A stretch of 64,000 nt of DNA, from NCBI GenBank assembly GCA_022605955.1, contig JAKCOZ010000008.1, positions 22,383,083 through 22,447,082 of the forward strand. Direction: 5' to 3'. This stretch comes from Rallus limicola. Its lineage: Eukaryota > Chordata > Aves > Gruiformes > Rallidae. The notes beneath the pieces were generated by a model. It worked only from the letters and a program-made list of their open reading frames with translations, was not told the origin of the DNA and did not search any database. This document shows positions 11,901 through 26,539 of the stretch, in pieces. Numbering within the stretch: position 1 is the first letter of the stretch; every line of letters begins with the position of its first letter. The translations under genes and the position numbers were made by a program.

Positions 11901-14900
11901 CCTTCTGTGTTGTTCTTGTGAGAGGTGCATGTGTTTGTCTCATTAAGAGTCACTTCAGTCTGCAGCTATGGTGCTAGTTGCTTAAGGTCTTACAGAAAAG
12001 ACATTCATTGTTAGAGCAGAAGTGTTTGTGTTCTCCTTTAGCTGATTTTCTGCTATGTAATTTCATTGTGGATGATGCAATCTGTTTAAGGATTTTTGGC
12101 GTTTTTTTTTTCCCCTCCAGGAGCATGGTTTGATGGGTTCAACAAAATCTGTTACATTGATGCTGTGTCCTAATGTATTAAAATCTAATTTTCGATAGTG
12201 GTTGTCGTACTGTGTCAGCTACTCTTAATGTAGCTGCTACTTCCAACAGTCACAGTTAGAACACAGGAATCACACTTGTGGCATTGAGTTTAGAAACTGG
12301 GGCGCACTGGCTTGTAAGTAACACAGCTCTGATGCTAGCTACAGCAAAACTCATGCCCCTTCTCTAGGCTGCTTAGTAGTTGATGTGAATTTTATTTGAT
12401 GCTTTCGTGGGGTCCACTTCTCTTCATGTCCTGTCTATATTGTAATCTGCATCATTGCTTCACATTGTTGCATATTTTGATAGCAAGATGAAATTTTGAT
12501 TTTTTTAGTCAACTGCTTATAAAAACCCAAATTACCAAATTAGCAGAACATAATGAACCTGCTACATGAAAGTACTGATGCAGGTTACCCTGACCTGTCC
12601 TAAATTCAGTCTTCAGAGCATCCCAATTCAAAGGACCTGTCTTTTTCTCCTGGAGAGTCTGCACTTGACTTGAGTTCCCTTTCTGCTAAGGTGATTATAA
12701 ACTTGAAGCAACTGCAGTAGATATGCATATAAAATAGTCACCCCACTGTAGGAATCTGAGCAGATTTCTTGAGCTTTGAGCATACTATTGGGAATTTTTG
12801 TTTTATTTAAATTTCAAGTCGAAATCAAGGCTAAATACAGGTTTAGAAGGTTAATTTAACATCTCCCTTGTTAAAAAAAAAATTTCATAATTGACTCTTA
12901 TCTCTAGTATAAAATAATTAAAATGAAAACATGGTATGTTCGGGTAAACTGTCGGGATAAAGCATTTCTGTTTATTGAAATAGAGATTTTTCTGTCTTTA
13001 TTTTAGATTATTAAGAATAGTGCATTTTAAAAGTGTAATTGCAAATACAATTCTTTCTGTTTGAATGTTATAAATAATAAGCAGAGAGACCTCGCTTAAT
13101 TTCATTAATATTTAGGGAATAGAATTAATTTTACTGAAATTTTTTTTTCTTTCTACCTTGGAATCAAAATTCCTTTTATGGTATGTGTATATAAAGATTC
13201 AGATTGTTTGTCTTTTGACTAAAAATATTTTAAAACAGAAAGAAAAACATTTATTTAGTCTTTTATACAAAAACTGGTTACTTTGTACTTTGCAAGGCTT
13301 TCTATTTCATAGGTTGTTCAGTAAACTCTGATGTACCCAGAAATTGTTGGATTTTAAGCAATACATTCATGTTAATATTTAAAGTACGTACAATCATGAT
13401 AACCTCCTTTAAAAAAAGAAAATGACCATTCTGTAATTGTCTTATATTTTTTCTCTTCCATTTATCTCCTTTTCCTGCAGCCTGTCACAGTTTCTGTTCT
13501 TCTGATCCTATATTTCCCAGGAGATCTCTTTGTATTATTATTTTTATTAGATTAAAATAGAATTCCTGTAACGCTTTCTGTACATCTGCTATTAATGTGA
13601 TTGGGAAGGGACTCTCAGGGCTGTTTTATTTCTTTGCTTGCATTCATATATTGGAGTGCCTTGTCATACATACTTATGCAAGTCAAGTGGTTTGGTGAGT
13701 CACTGTGGTTGAAGTCAGATTACAGTCAACCCCCCACATCTTGCTCAACTCTTCAGAGATATATGGTCATTGGTAATGCGTCAGATCTCTTGACTTCACT
13801 GATATATTTCTACTATTTCTTTAAACCTTATTACTGTGGCTGATGTAATACAGATACACAACAGTAAGCTGGAATATTTACTGGCATGTACGTCATAACC
13901 AAAAGGTATTAGTTGAATTCCTGTTACAGAGGTTTTGTGTGCAGTACAGTTGCAGATACACTTCTAGGACTGATACTTGAATTATTTTTTTTTTTTGTAA
14001 GTACATAATGAGTTTTTGTATTTGAAACCAACCAAATAACATTCTCTTTTTTACAGGCAACTTTCTGAACAGGTCTGCATTTTATGCATTAGGGAATTTT
14101 CAGGAATATATGAAGAGATGATTGTTATCTTGCTAGGTTTGCTAGATGACACAAAAGAAAAAACCTCCACTTATAATTCCTGTAATAATCCAATAGACCT
14201 GCACTATATTTTTTTTTTTTAGCAAGAATTCTATTCTTTGCTTATACCAACTCCATGTAGAAACAGCAATACAGAAGAAGAAGAAAAAACCACTGGGATT
14301 ATAGAATCCAGCCTACAGCATCACATGGAGTTCTGTGGTGGACAAGTCCAGAAGGTCTGTAGAAGCACCTGCTGTGGCCAGAAGTCAGGAATACACTCAG
14401 CATTGTAAGTCCTATTGTATCAAAATCCCAGAGATAAAAGCATGAATTGTGCTACTGAGAGAGCTCTTTCCATTGTCTTGAGGTACCTCAATGACTTGAT
14501 AAAGTTGATAGGTCCCCAGCAAAGTGTTCACACTCACACATGACACTTCAAGCTCCTTTCTTTCTTGCAGTCTCTTCATAAACCCTGGTCACCTGAGCTA
14601 GAGGAAAAGCTTCTTGATCCTAGGTCTGGTGATGCAAATTAATTCTGGAAGTATCCAAGTTCTTGAGAAGCTTCTCATTGCCATTAGGACCATCAGTGCT
14701 TCCTGTGTCTTCTGTAAATCTCTAATGACCGAGGTTCTTTCTGGAAATGTGATGGTGGGCACTTCCTCTTGTGGGCAGACTGCTGGCACAAACATGAGAA
14801 TGTGATCTGATGCAATTAAGAAAAAAAAAATCAGCAAACCCAGTGTTGGTCAACATATCTTCCCATTTCTGCCACATCTGACCTTCTGAACACACATCGA

Positions 14901-16182
14901 GTTGTTGTAATAGCCCTGCTTAGAAATGTGTATTTTATTTGTAGTATAAATATGCTAACTTCGTCTTGAGAGTAGTGCTTTGTTTTGCTGTCTGAATCAA
15001 TGTATTTAGACCTGCCTGAAATCCAAGACTTTGTAAATCACACTGTGTGTGACCACTGGTGACTAGCATAAACCTGTGCCACATGTTAAGTGCGTGCAAC
15101 GAGGAAGGAAACAGCCCTTTAAAAAAACTGTAATTGCAACCGTAGTCCTGTTGATTGGGTCAATGCCAAGGCAAGAAATGGTCACAAAGGATCGTATGAT
15201 ATGAACTCTTATTAAGTTGGTTTTTGAGTTGTTTTTTATTTACATTGTCTAATAAGTGTACAAATGTTTTTCCTCAAATTTTTGATGGAAGGATGCAAAG
15301 GCCACTGAGAAAATGGGTTTGGTCAGGTGGTGGGAAGAGAGAGAAATGGGCAACCGTGTGACTTCTGGATTTCTGTTGATGACACACACAAAACTGTGAT
15401 GGCCAGAATGGTGATGCAGAAGTCTGATGTGCTGTGGCCACTGGTGAATCTTATGTACTGCATTTTATTGTTTTAGGGTTGGGTTTCTTTGCTTAAACAG
15501 CAGACAGATTTCCAAGATACATCATGCTGTTGATGTTGTAGCATCAATTTATGATGCATTGGATTAAAGAATCAATTTTGTCATAATTTCAGCTCATTGT
15601 CTTTTCCAGGATAATGGCAATTAATAAGGTTCTGTTCAGATGGGAAGAAAACAAAGAGAGGATTATGTGCAGTAGAAAATCTAATAAAAATGATTGTTTT
15701 AAAAATTCAACTGTGGATTCTCATGCTATTGCGGCTAATCTGAATTTTGAGAGAATTTATTGTGGAGTATTACTTTTATTATTATTCTAATAAGATATTT
15801 GTACAGTATTGAAATCTTTGTGTTTCTGTTGCTATACAGCAGGCAAACTTAGAGCTCAGGGATTTAACTATTTAAATTGAAAAAAGGAAATTCTTTGTTT
15901 CTTTGTGAATTCTAGACGGCAAATGGCTGAATAATGCAGCAAAGTTGATCAGCAGATTTGAGCAGCATGACCTGTTAAAGAACAGCAATACCAAAACTGT
16001 TTCTTATTAAATTTAAAATATTCTTTTTTCTTCTGTTCTGATACATGAATATTAGTGACTGAAATGCCTTCCTGAAGAAGTAACAGTACAGCAATGATTT
16101 TCTTTTTTCTTTTATAATTTTTATTTGTGTGTCAAGTTTGAGAGTACTCTTTATGCGAGTTGTATTTTACCTTAGTCTGGAA
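5901..16182. other. Non-coding stretch, no gene recognised
   Basis: AT-rich unique sequence. It holds an AAAC/AAAT microsatellite (10030-10056), a short GAA run (about 14274) and many T/A homopolymers. Open frames of 60-138 codons are present on both strands without similarity to families I know. No CpG island, tRNA or splice-supported exon was found. Confidence 0.6.
10030..10056. repeat. AAAC/AAAT tetranucleotide microsatellite
   Basis: Consecutive aaac units pass into aaat units over about 27 bp. No poly(A)-bearing retrotransposon is visible to its left or right. Confidence 0.85.
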
Positions 16183-16940
16183 TTCACAGAATCACAGAAT
16201 CATAGGGGTTGTAAGGGACCTCAAGAGATCATCGGGTCCAACCCCCTTGCCAAAGCAGCTCCCCAGCTCATATTGCACAGACAGGCATCCAGACGGGTTC
16301 TGAATATCTCAAGAGACTCCACCACCTCCCTGGGCAGCCTGTCCCAGGGCTCTGTCACCCTCACTGGGTAAAAGTTCTTCCACATGTTGGTGTGGAACTT
16401 CCTGTGCTCCAACTTGCAGCCATTGCCCCTTGTCCTGTCTCCACAGACCACTGAAAAGGGGCTGGCCATTTCCCCCTGCATCCCATACTTAAGATATTTA
16501 TAAACATTAATTAGGTCCCCCTTAGTCTTCTCTAGGCTGAACAGCCCCAGCTCACTCAGCCTTTCCTCATAGGGGAGATGCTCCAGGCCCTTAATCATCT
16601 TCGTAGCCCTTCTCTGGACTCTTTCAAGGAAATCCCTGTCCTTTTTATACCAAGGAGCCCAGAACTGGACACAATACTCCAGGTGGGGCCTGACCAGGGC
16701 AGAGCAGGATCACCTCCTTTGACCTGCTGGCCACACTCCTCCTGATGCACCCCATTGGCTCTCTTAGCCCCTAATGCACGCTGCTGGCTCATGGCCAACC
16801 TGTCATCCACCAGGACCCCCAGGTCCTTCTCCACTGAGCTCTTCTCCAGCAGGTCATCCCCCAGCCTGTACTGATACAAGCGGTTATTCCTTCCCAGATG
16901 CAAGACTACACTTGCTTTTGTTGAACCTCATTTGGTTTCT
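16183..16940 (-). mobile_element. CR1 LINE fragment with decayed ORF2 C-terminus
   Basis: On the minus strand this reads as the last part of CR1 ORF2 plus 3' UTR. The 3' end on + is the aattcacagaatcacagaat motif (16181-16200). Minus-strand frames at 16595-16903 and 16221-16598 contain hallmark CR1 reverse-transcriptase C-terminal pieces: YRLGDDLLE.SSVEKDLGVLV, then [28 protein letters not shown] and RLPREVVES. The two pieces lie in different frames, with the usual VRPHLEY region disrupted between them, so the copy cannot encode protein. It is 5'-truncated near 16940, as most CR1 copies are. It is a dead insertion, inactive as an element. Confidence 0.95.
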
Positions 16941-19900
16941 TAAAGAAATAAAATATTTTTCATAACATGTAGAAGACCCCTCTCCTGTTCATACGTTAAG
17001 AACCAATGATGAAAAGCATCCTCATCTCTCATGTGTCTTCAAAGACTTGGTTCATATCATTGTGGGTGTAAAGATGACGTATTTGGTCACTGTGTGCTCT
17101 GTATGTCCTGGCTGAAATCGTGGCCCTTCCAGTCCAAGAAAGCCAATGCAAGCACCATCTGCAACTTTGCAGCAGCTTTGCAGTACCATCAATCTTCATA
17201 AGGGTGTCAACTTCTTCCAATGAACAAGTACTTAGTGACACTATTTTCTTTTTGGTGGGCTTGCTTTGTATGTGATAAAGTTCCTTAGGAACCAGTCTTT
17301 TTCTTTTATGTGAGAAATCTAATCTTTTCCATGTATCTCTTAGAGTTAAGCAACAAGACCTGTTATATGACTATGTTGGTTTCAGTGACCCTCTTTTGTT
17401 AACAAATACATACATGTGTAATATCTTTGAACTGACTATGCTAATGCACAGATTTTAATATTTTTTTCCCCATTTTCCAATGTGAACTTGTACACCAAGA
17501 TATACCAGAGTTTTTTCTCTGAAGAATGCAGAGCATGCAGGAATCCTGCCAGGTTTGGTACTTTGATTAATTATCCTGAAGTTTTGTGGCAACTGTTGTC
17601 AGGCATAGACATGGTATGTGTGTATATTTGTGCATATATGTATACACACACACACATATATATAGTAATGGTCAGGTGTTACTTGGAGGTTTTCAGGAAG
17701 TGCTGGCATTCCTGATGTTGCTAGGAGAGCAGCCCCATTGCTGTAGCTCTGTGCCTGCTGCAGCCCTTGCTTGGATTGCAGAAAGACACGTACCCTGTGG
17801 TGGGGTTTTCCTTTTATATATATTTTTTTTAAAGTTTTTTGTCCACATCTTTCTTTTAAAGCATTTAATATATCATTTCCATTAGGATGCAGTTTTTCAT
17901 ACTGCAAAATTAAAATCTTAAGTATGTTGTTGTGGTGTATCAGAGCAAAAGTTTTTCTTTAATAGTTGCCTCATGTGGCCTTTCAGCCCACCGAATGGGG
18001 AAACGGTCAAAGTCTAAGCCATTCCTTTTTCAGGATAAATAAGTGTCCTGGTATTTCAAATTGGAATAGTTACTGTCACTGTGACTAAAAATCCTAAGTG
18101 TTTTTTTGTGTGTGTGACTGTAGAGTTTAGGACACTGCAGAATATTCCCGGTATCTGCAGTGTGAAGCGTAGTCAGTGAGTCATACACTCTTCTGTCTTA
18201 ACTGGCTTCAGGAGGGAGCTATACTGCAAACTCGGCATTCCTTAGCTCTGGCTTTTCTCCAGCGGCTTTCAGGCAAGGCAGAGTGGCAGTAGTCAAAGCT
18301 TTTGGGGTGGGAAAGCTTTTATTGACTGCATTGATAACACCAGTGCCTTTTTGGATATTGTAGACCACTAACTGGCATTAGTGAAGAGTGAGATTTGGTT
18401 GCTGTCAGTTTGCTTTTATAACGTGACCTGGTGGGCTCTGATTGTTCCTGAGTTTTGAACTACAGCTCTGGTATTTGACATGGTGTGTTAGCTTAGCTGG
18501 ATAGGAAATTCCTAAGATTCCTTTTATAATTGAAATGCTGACTTGTGTGTTTGTACCAATATGAAACCACACTAAAAAATACAAATTTAGGGACTGTTAT
18601 AAAACATCCCACATTCCTCTAATTCCTTCCTTTTATTTCTCCTTTCTTTCCAAGCTTACTTAAAAATAAAAAAAAGTATAGTACCATTTTCTCCAAGTAC
18701 CAGACAAGGGGTGTTTGGATATTTGCAGATCCACAAACTGGTACCCTTATTACAGTGAAACAAGGGTTCAAAGAGATGTAGCTCAACATTTTTCAACTAC
18801 TAAAGTACAATGAAATAAATAGAAATCTGTAGGGAAAACACTTCAAGATGCAGGTAATATTTGTTTCTGTCCTGTTTGTAAGCTGTAGACTGTCACTTTG
18901 CTTTTGTATTTTAATAACCTCCCATGTTTAGTGATTATATCAACAGAGAGAAATGTAGCTGCATGCAATTTGTGTTTCTCTTGGAGTAGTAGCTAATACC
19001 GTGGGATGTGGGGTTTGTTTTTGTTGGTTTTTTTAAGGGAACTACTGATTTGATTATTCAATTATAATGTCAGTGACAAGCATTTTAAATACCGCTTCTC
19101 TTAGTTTGTTCAAGTGGGTCTATATGATGGCTAAATGTACTGCTGAGGATTATGAAGATGGTGCTGTACAACGTTTTGATCTAAACAGCAATTAGATCAA
19201 AAAAGACAGTTGAACTGACAAATAGGTGTGGACTACCTGGAAAATTCCATTTAGAACTGAGCTTCTTCATAGTAAAGAATAATAGATTTGGTTTAAAATC
19301 AGTGAATACTGTTTATCAGTGTGTTGTGTTTGGGACAACATAAAGAATTGGAGCTTTTATTGCAGTCCTTGTCTTGCATTATTTTCAGCTTCAATGTAGA
19401 GAGGGATATCCAGGTAACTGGTCCCATATTGAACTTTTTTACAGCAGACTTTTACATGACATTAGTTGAAGTGACACTTTCCTTTTGATTTCTAAATAAA
19501 AATATTTTCCCAATGTTGTATCACAAAACGTAAGAGTATTTGAGCTGCTGGGATGGGACTAGAACATTCAATGTAAGCAAGTTGTTTTTCATCCCTTCTT
19601 TTATTTTATGTAGTAGAGTTGGGTTCAGAGGTTTTAAAGAAAAGCTATGCCTATCTGGAACAGACAGCGTGGTTATAGTTGGAAGATGCTTCAAGGAAAG
19701 GGTACCTCAAGACTTTGGCTCTGTTCCATTTGATTGAATGTACCATCTTTGGAACACTTCATTGTAACTTAGGTGATGAGTCATTTCTGACTCAGGCAAA
19801 GAAAAAAATCCAATCAATCTATAAAGAAGCCAAGCTTTGATATGACAGTGACAGCTAGGACAGAATAAAAATACGGAATTTTGGAAATCTGGATATGACA

Positions 19901-22900
19901 TTCTTTAGCATCTCCAGTTTTTATGCTTTTATTTGTCTAGTGGATGAAGTAATGAAGAAGACCTTGCTTGAAAATCTTCAATTAGTGGAAGCTGCTGTCG
20001 ATCTGGTAATAGAATAAATGATTTAATCAAATACTCTTGAAATAGTTCTTCTTCTTGTATAACCAACAGTATTTGACTTAAGGAAGTGCAATATATGATA
20101 AAACTCTTTTGTGCTGAATTGTTTGAAGTGTTAGCTTTCAGTTTACTTCACTCAGGATACTGAAGTGATGGTTGCCACAAACACACAGAGATATATATAG
20201 GTGGGGAAGAGGAAGGCAACAGATATGTAAGTAACAAGCCTTTTGCTCAGACACATAGACCATAAAAAAGTTAATTCCTTGTGATCTTTTTGATGTAGAG
20301 GTGGTAGAACAAGGCCATGTTCCTTGCCATGTTCTGAAGGAGGCCTTACAGAAAAGCCTTGACATCAGTGCCACTGTTGAGACCTTTGTGTGCTAGATAG
20401 AATTTCATGTTCACTGTTGAGTTAGTCACAGGCCATTCATAAATCAGTGCTACTTCTCTTTGAAAAGAGACCTACTGAAGTGCCAGTCCTAGTTTGGTGA
20501 AGGCTGTAGAGCAACAGGAGGTGGTGGAGGAGAGAAGATAAGATACATGTTTGTGGTAGAAAAACTAGGTAGTTTCATAAAGGGTTTGTGAAAAAAAATG
20601 CAAATATTTTAATATAATGAAACAATATTGGACTTAGTTATGTACCAGCTCTTTGCTTTTACTTTATATTTTAAAGTCAAGGGAAACAGCTGAAAACTAG
20701 CTAGATATACATGGCAAAATGTAAACTCAGAATATTTTACTTGATGCTTCTCTCACTTGTGCTTTCTTACACAACTTTCCCATTTAGAGGATAAGCTGGG
20801 TTAATCATTATATTTGGCTGAATCAAATTTCAAAGACATTTTAAACGTAGTTCATAATGCATCCTTTTCTTACTATCTTCTGTGCTGAATCATCCTGCAA
20901 TTGTGAATATTGCAGTCTTAATCTTATGTTCCAGTTGATGGGTAATCCTTTTATTATTTGGTCTTTTGTCTCCCATTGAAGCTGAAGGCATCATTACATC
21001 ATCTTGGACAAAAAAAAATATAAATCCATATTCTAAGGAGCAGAACCATTATTTCTAGGAGTTTTTAATTCCATCTGCTGCTGCTTTATGTTTTAGTTGC
21101 TCCCCCTCAATATGGGAGTCAGCTGTGTTAGAAGCAGCATCTCAAGAACATGAGCTGACATGTCAGCACTTCATCATTCAGTTTTGCTATACCTAGACTG
21201 TAAAGGAGGCCTCAACAAAATGTTGACTCAAAATATTTATGACCACTGAAAACTTCCCTCAGATTCCTTTTCATGCAGCTATTGCCATATACATACTCCT
21301 GTATGGTCCCCGCAGCTTTCTAACTTCTTCCTCTCCCATTTCTTTGTTCTTTGGGTTCTCTATCAAATGATGTGATTAAGGAAGCTGACACCACTAGCAG
21401 GTAAAAATAATATTGCTGTGGTCTCTGTGACGTACTTAGCCTTTGAATTATTTTTTTTTTTGTAATGCAGATTATTATGGTGTGTGGCAAATATTGTGGT
21501 GTTGGCAGTGGGGTACCACAGGATCATAAGGGTAACCGCTGTAGGCTGAAATAGCTCATTTAAGCAAAGAACCACAACATATAATTACTTTGTTAATTAA
21601 TATAAAAGCTCTTTAGTTTTCCATAGCTTCCTTTTCAGATTCATTATGATGCGTTAGACATCCTATTTCATTATTTATAATTATTATTTCTATTTAAACC
21701 TCTGTGTGAAAACGTGGTCTGGGAAAGCAGGCTTTTTTGGAGCTAGCTCCTGCTGACCCGTTCGTTCCCTGGAGGCCGGGGGCAGAACTCGACCTAACGC
21801 CTGGTGCCAAGAGCAGCATTTCAAACAGGGACGTGTTTTGTTATGCAGTGTGAGGAAAAGACATTTTTTACAGATCATGTTGACAAACACAATCTGTTAA
21901 TGCTTTGTTACTGTAAACAGCAACACTTAAAAAGCAGGCAAAATAGTTCTAGAAATACCATTTCAGGCCATGCCATAGGCTAATATCCAGTTACAATTAC
22001 CCAGACACTGGCAAAGTCTTTTTACTTCAGTGTTGCTCCAGTGTACACTCTGATTTTACATTCCTCCGCTGCAGCAGGGAAACTATATTTGGGAATGGTC
22101 AGTTAGCACCATCATCTCTTGTCTGTGGTGTAAACCTGTCAGGGAAATACCCATCTGAAATGCGACGCAATTATGCAAAACCCCAGATCTACCTACAGTT
22201 CACATTCCAAAAATCTACTCCCTTGTCCCCCAAAATAAAACATGTTGGTACTGTGTTTACAAAAATTTCTAGAAGTAGAAGGTTCCTACAAGAATGACAA
22301 AATCTCCAAGAGTCATCAGTCACGGTTTTTTTTTTGTTTTTTATTTAAAAATACTAGTTGCAGAGATTCTTAACTTTTAATTGTTCATACCGTATGAGCC
22401 CTCTTTTTTGGTAGAGGCCTGTGATACATATTAATATAATCATCACAATATAAGTAATAACTTCTGTAGCATTATATATGCAGGTTATGTTGTTGTATGT
22501 ATATGCTCTCAGTGGAGATTAGATAGGTAGTGGAGAGTTCATGAAATAACTTTGGACCAAGACGTGCTCCAAAAAGCAAGGGATGGATGTGGACAGCAAT
22601 GCTCTTGCACTACCAGCTGTGGAACCTTATGGGAGGACTAAGGCAGAGGCACCAGAGTAAAAGCAAGCAGAGGAAACTAGAGGGAGACTTAAAAAAAAAA
22701 AAGTTGGGTTTTGTTGGTAATGCAACACTTTTGAAGATGGAGGACTGTTAAATTACAGCTCTGTGTGATGTAGGGCTGCTCTGTGTATTTGAAAAGATAG
22801 GTAGTGGGTTTTAGTTTCAGAGCACGAAAGCATAAATTCTGGTAATGTAACTGCTAATTTTGAAGCCAGATGTGTATCAGCACTGGAAAAAGGCACAGGA

Positions 22901-25900
22901 GGGCATTCTTTCAGTGACATATTTTCAGCAGTTACTGTAGAGCCATAGAAATATTTTTTTTCCCTGTCTCTATTAAGACAAATTGTAAACACTTCTCATT
23001 GTTGCTAGGAATTTGCGGACTTGAGTGCAAAGATGCTTCCTTATATGGTCCCCTTAACACTGTATGATTGTGAAAGCTTCTGATGGTTGCTGCAAACTTG
23101 AGGAAACTGTTATATTTTGCTGAGGACAAAGGCTGCAAGCTGTTTGGTGCTGTGTTGAGAGTGCTTGGCAATTCTACAGCTGCCATGTCTTCGGGTACTG
23201 TTGCACACCCTATCCTGTCTGCACAGCGCAGCAAGCGCTTCATTCAGATGATTTGAGGCAGTAGGTAACTGCTAATTCAATTATTTTCTCCGGTGCTTTT
23301 TCCATGTACTTATTTTTTTTATACTTCTGAAATACTTGTCAGTGTATCGTTTCAATGCACTCCCATCACAAAAGAAACAACCATTCTCCTATTGAGTAGA
23401 CTGCCCCAAATCTCAAGAATTACTAAGGAAGGTTAAAATACTGCAAAGTCATACTGACTTCATAGTATCTGCAGATACAGCATGGTTTGCAGTTGCTCAG
23501 CGTTCTTAATGCAGAGGTCTAATTTATGGGGTTTTGCTGCTCACTAAACTTATATTAGACAGTTTTGCTTGCCTGTTTTTGAGACAAAGGTGAGGTATCT
23601 TACAGTTTGCCTTGCCTTTGAAATTCAGTTTTTTGAAATTACTCATTAAGTTAAATTTAAAAAATAATCTCCTCTGAATATTTTTGGGAAGCAAACTTCT
23701 TTTCATTTACATGATATGTTTGTGGGCCAGCTCCAGAATGCTCCTCATACAGAAAAGTTGTGTTGCTAATCCAGCTCCTTAGCATGGATACTAACAAGAG
23801 TGAAAACACTGGTAGAAAGTTGGTTTACGCGCAGTATATAGCAAAATGGCATATGGGAATTTACACAGAGGGGCAAAACAGAACCAACACTTGCTCTGTA
23901 TCTGGGATGGATGGTGTCAGCCAGGACATGAGGTGGAAGTGTCCTAATTTCATTCTGTTCAGGGCAGCATGGTTGTTGAAGGAAAATGCTTTCCCTGAAA
24001 TGCTTGTTTTCTTGAGTGGTCATCTGGACAGTTACCATGTAGATGAGGAGACTCTAAGTCAATTAACCAAACAATGGAAAAGCAGTAAATAAACAATATT
24101 TCATGTCAACATTAATGAAATATTTCAAGATTGTAAAATGTATTGTTTAGTGTCTTCCCCTCCCCCCCCATTTCTGTAAGAGAAATACACACATTTCTGT
24201 GTATAAAAACTTTATTATGAGAAATTAGCTATAATCCTGGTGCTGACAGACACCTTCTGTAATTCATAATATGAAACTTTCCACTGCTATTCCTAGTTTT
24301 TTGATAGACATGGTAGTACTTCCATTTTAACAGTCCAAAAATAAAAAAGCAGCTTTTTGAGCAGTTGCAGTAGCACGAGGCAGGAAAATTTCCAACTTTT
24401 TTTTTTTTTTGTTTTCTTTTTCATGAACAGAAATGGCAACAAGTTTAGGCCTGCACTGTACTTTCCTTTCTCTTGGTCAGTCTTGTGTTACTTTGTGTTC
24501 ATTAAAGGTTATGTTTTCTGAGCTGGTAGAAGCGCATGTAGTTCACTAGTATACTGTGTGACTTTTTAGCTGTCCAGGTGCACAGGATATAACAGTAACT
24601 GTCTTCTAAAACAGGAAACACAGAAGAGGTTGAACAGTCAAGGCTTTCTGTTATTTCATTGATGTTCACAAGCATCAGAGGGCAGGATGTTATTTTTAGG
24701 TGCATGAGTTATTTGAGTTCAGACAGAATTAAAATCTAAATTCATCCTTAATTGATGTTACTTTTAACTGAATGTATTGGAGAAAGAAATCTTACATTTC
24801 CTTTATGCATTTAGCAAGGTCACTATTCATGAAAAACCATCACTTGGTGCTTGTGATGGGTGATTCATCCCATCCATCCAGCCACCGTGGAAATGGCCAA
24901 GACTGCAGAAGAGCCCTCTGTCAGCTATTTTTGTATTTGTTAGCTGTATTTGTTAACTTCATCAGTTTTCTGCACTAGAGTAGCAATTCTATTGACTACT
25001 AGATTTTGCATCCATCTCTTCGTATGCGCTGTCACCGTAGCTGAGTCACTGCCTTTGGCCAGTGATGGCTAGAAGCTGGATTTGCCTTGCTGGCTGCTTT
25101 TTCCATAGCAGCGTTTGCTGTTTGCTTTTGATGTTAATGCAAATGTAGACAGCAAAATGCTGGAGTGTTACTTTCGCAACCGAACCTCACGTTTGGCTGC
25201 TCATATTTGGTTAGCAACTCTGGGCATTTGTGCTTATGTGGAAAAAGCAGGAAACTTTTTTCCTCGCCCCAAACACCCCCCTCCTCTAACATCCGTTCAT
25301 TTACCTTCTCTCTTATCTTACCTTAAAACAAACTTAAATTTTTCATTTTCCAATTTCAGTAATGTGTATGAAACCTTGCTGTAAGTTTCATAATTAGTCT
25401 ACCTCACTGTTATTCTAGAAGCTCTCAAAAAGCTGCCTCTCGAAAGACGTCTACTTCTACAAATGTAAAATGTGGAACTGTGGTGTTTACAGATAGGAGA
25501 GCAATATATCATTTTGTATTACCTATTAAAAAAAAGTTTTAAATACACCTTAAATAATCAGGGGGCTTTGAAAAGTTTTTAAAAAATTATCATCACTATA
25601 GTTACTGACAAATATATAAGTACCTTGTAAATATAGCATGATTTGAAAACTTCAAAAATTAAATTAAAATTAAGAATTTTGATTTCCCATATAATCCACT
25701 GAGTTTTTGAAATGGAAATATTTCTTGAAAAAATAAATTTATTGGGTTAATAGAATGCTAAATAAAAGTGTCAGAAATTTGGAAATCAATATGGAATACT
25801 GTATTTGTGCAGTGATTTAAATGAAGAATGTGTACCAGGTTACCCATATTTGTTTCTAACATTAGGTAATAGTTATTTGTTTACAACATTACCAAATTAA

Positions 25901-25901
25901 A
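16941..25901. other. Non-coding stretch, no gene recognised
   Basis: AT-rich. It holds a TG/TA/CA compound microsatellite (17616-17664) and a short CpG-bearing patch around 21755-21835. A minus-strand open frame (17029-17241) is Cys/Trp-containing but matches nothing I know. No splice-supported exon or RNA gene was found. Confidence 0.6.
17616..17664. repeat. Compound TG/TA/CA microsatellite
   Basis: A TGTG start, a TATA/CATA middle, then (CA)6 and (TA)4 give a partly self-complementary dinucleotide tract of about 49 bp. Confidence 0.85.
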
Positions 25902-26539
25902 TGCAACCTGGCCAGCAGCTCAGCCCCACACAGTTGCTTGCTCACTCACCCCCAGTGGGATGAGGGAGAGAACTGGAAGAGAGAAAGAGAGAAAACTCGT
26001 TTGTTGAGATAAAGACAGTTTAGAAGTGAAGCGAAACCCCCACACAAGCAAAACAAAGCACACAAACAAAGCAAAACAAACAAAAAAATCATTCCTCACT
26101 TCCCATGGGCAGGCAGATATTCAGCCAGCTGCAGGAAAGCATGGCTCCATCACACCTAACAGTGACTTAGGAAGACAAACGCTGTCACTCTGAACACTGC
26201 CATCCCTTATCTTGCCCACGCCCCTTACACGCTGATCATGATGCCATATGGTATGGGGTATCCCTTTGGTCATCTGGGGCCAGCTGTCCTGGCTGTGTCC
26301 CCTCCCCAACTTCTTATGCACCCCCAAACATCCCACTGCTAGGGTGGGGTGAGAGGCAGAAAAATGCCTCTGTGTATGTGCTGATTCTGGGTAAGTGCTG
26401 CTCAACAACAAAACCATCTTTATGTAACAAAACCACCTGTCTATTATCAACACTGTTTTCAGCACAAATCCAAAACACAGCCCCATGCTGTGTGGCTACT
26501 GGGAAGGCAGTTAACTCTATCTCAGTTGAAACCAGGACC
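25902..26539 (-). mobile_element. Avian endogenous-retrovirus LTR, probably solo
   Basis: On the minus strand it begins tcctggtttcaactgagata and runs to a pyrimidine/ATCTCAAC..CGAGTTTT region, then ends in CCCACTGGGGGTGAGTGAG and GCTGCTGGCCAGG. This is the order and wording of an LTR family that is very common in birds; I think it is ERVL-like, but the class is uncertain. The usual TATA box position (before the GGATACCCCATACCATATG block, going downstream) reads cgtgtaagggg, so it is decayed. The A/C-rich tract at 26038-26092 is internal to the LTR. No gag/pol sequence lies on either side, so it appears solo. I see no clear target-site duplication. Confidence 0.8.

Noticed and set aside
16774..16965. 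Pro-rich + strand open frame
   Set aside because: It is the antisense of CR1 ORF2.
17029..17241. Possible processed pseudogene on the minus strand
   Set aside because: The residues looked protein-like at first, but no family could be named and the other frames do not continue it.
26121..26486. 121-codon minus-strand frame
   Set aside because: It lies wholly within the LTR and does not encode a retroviral protein.
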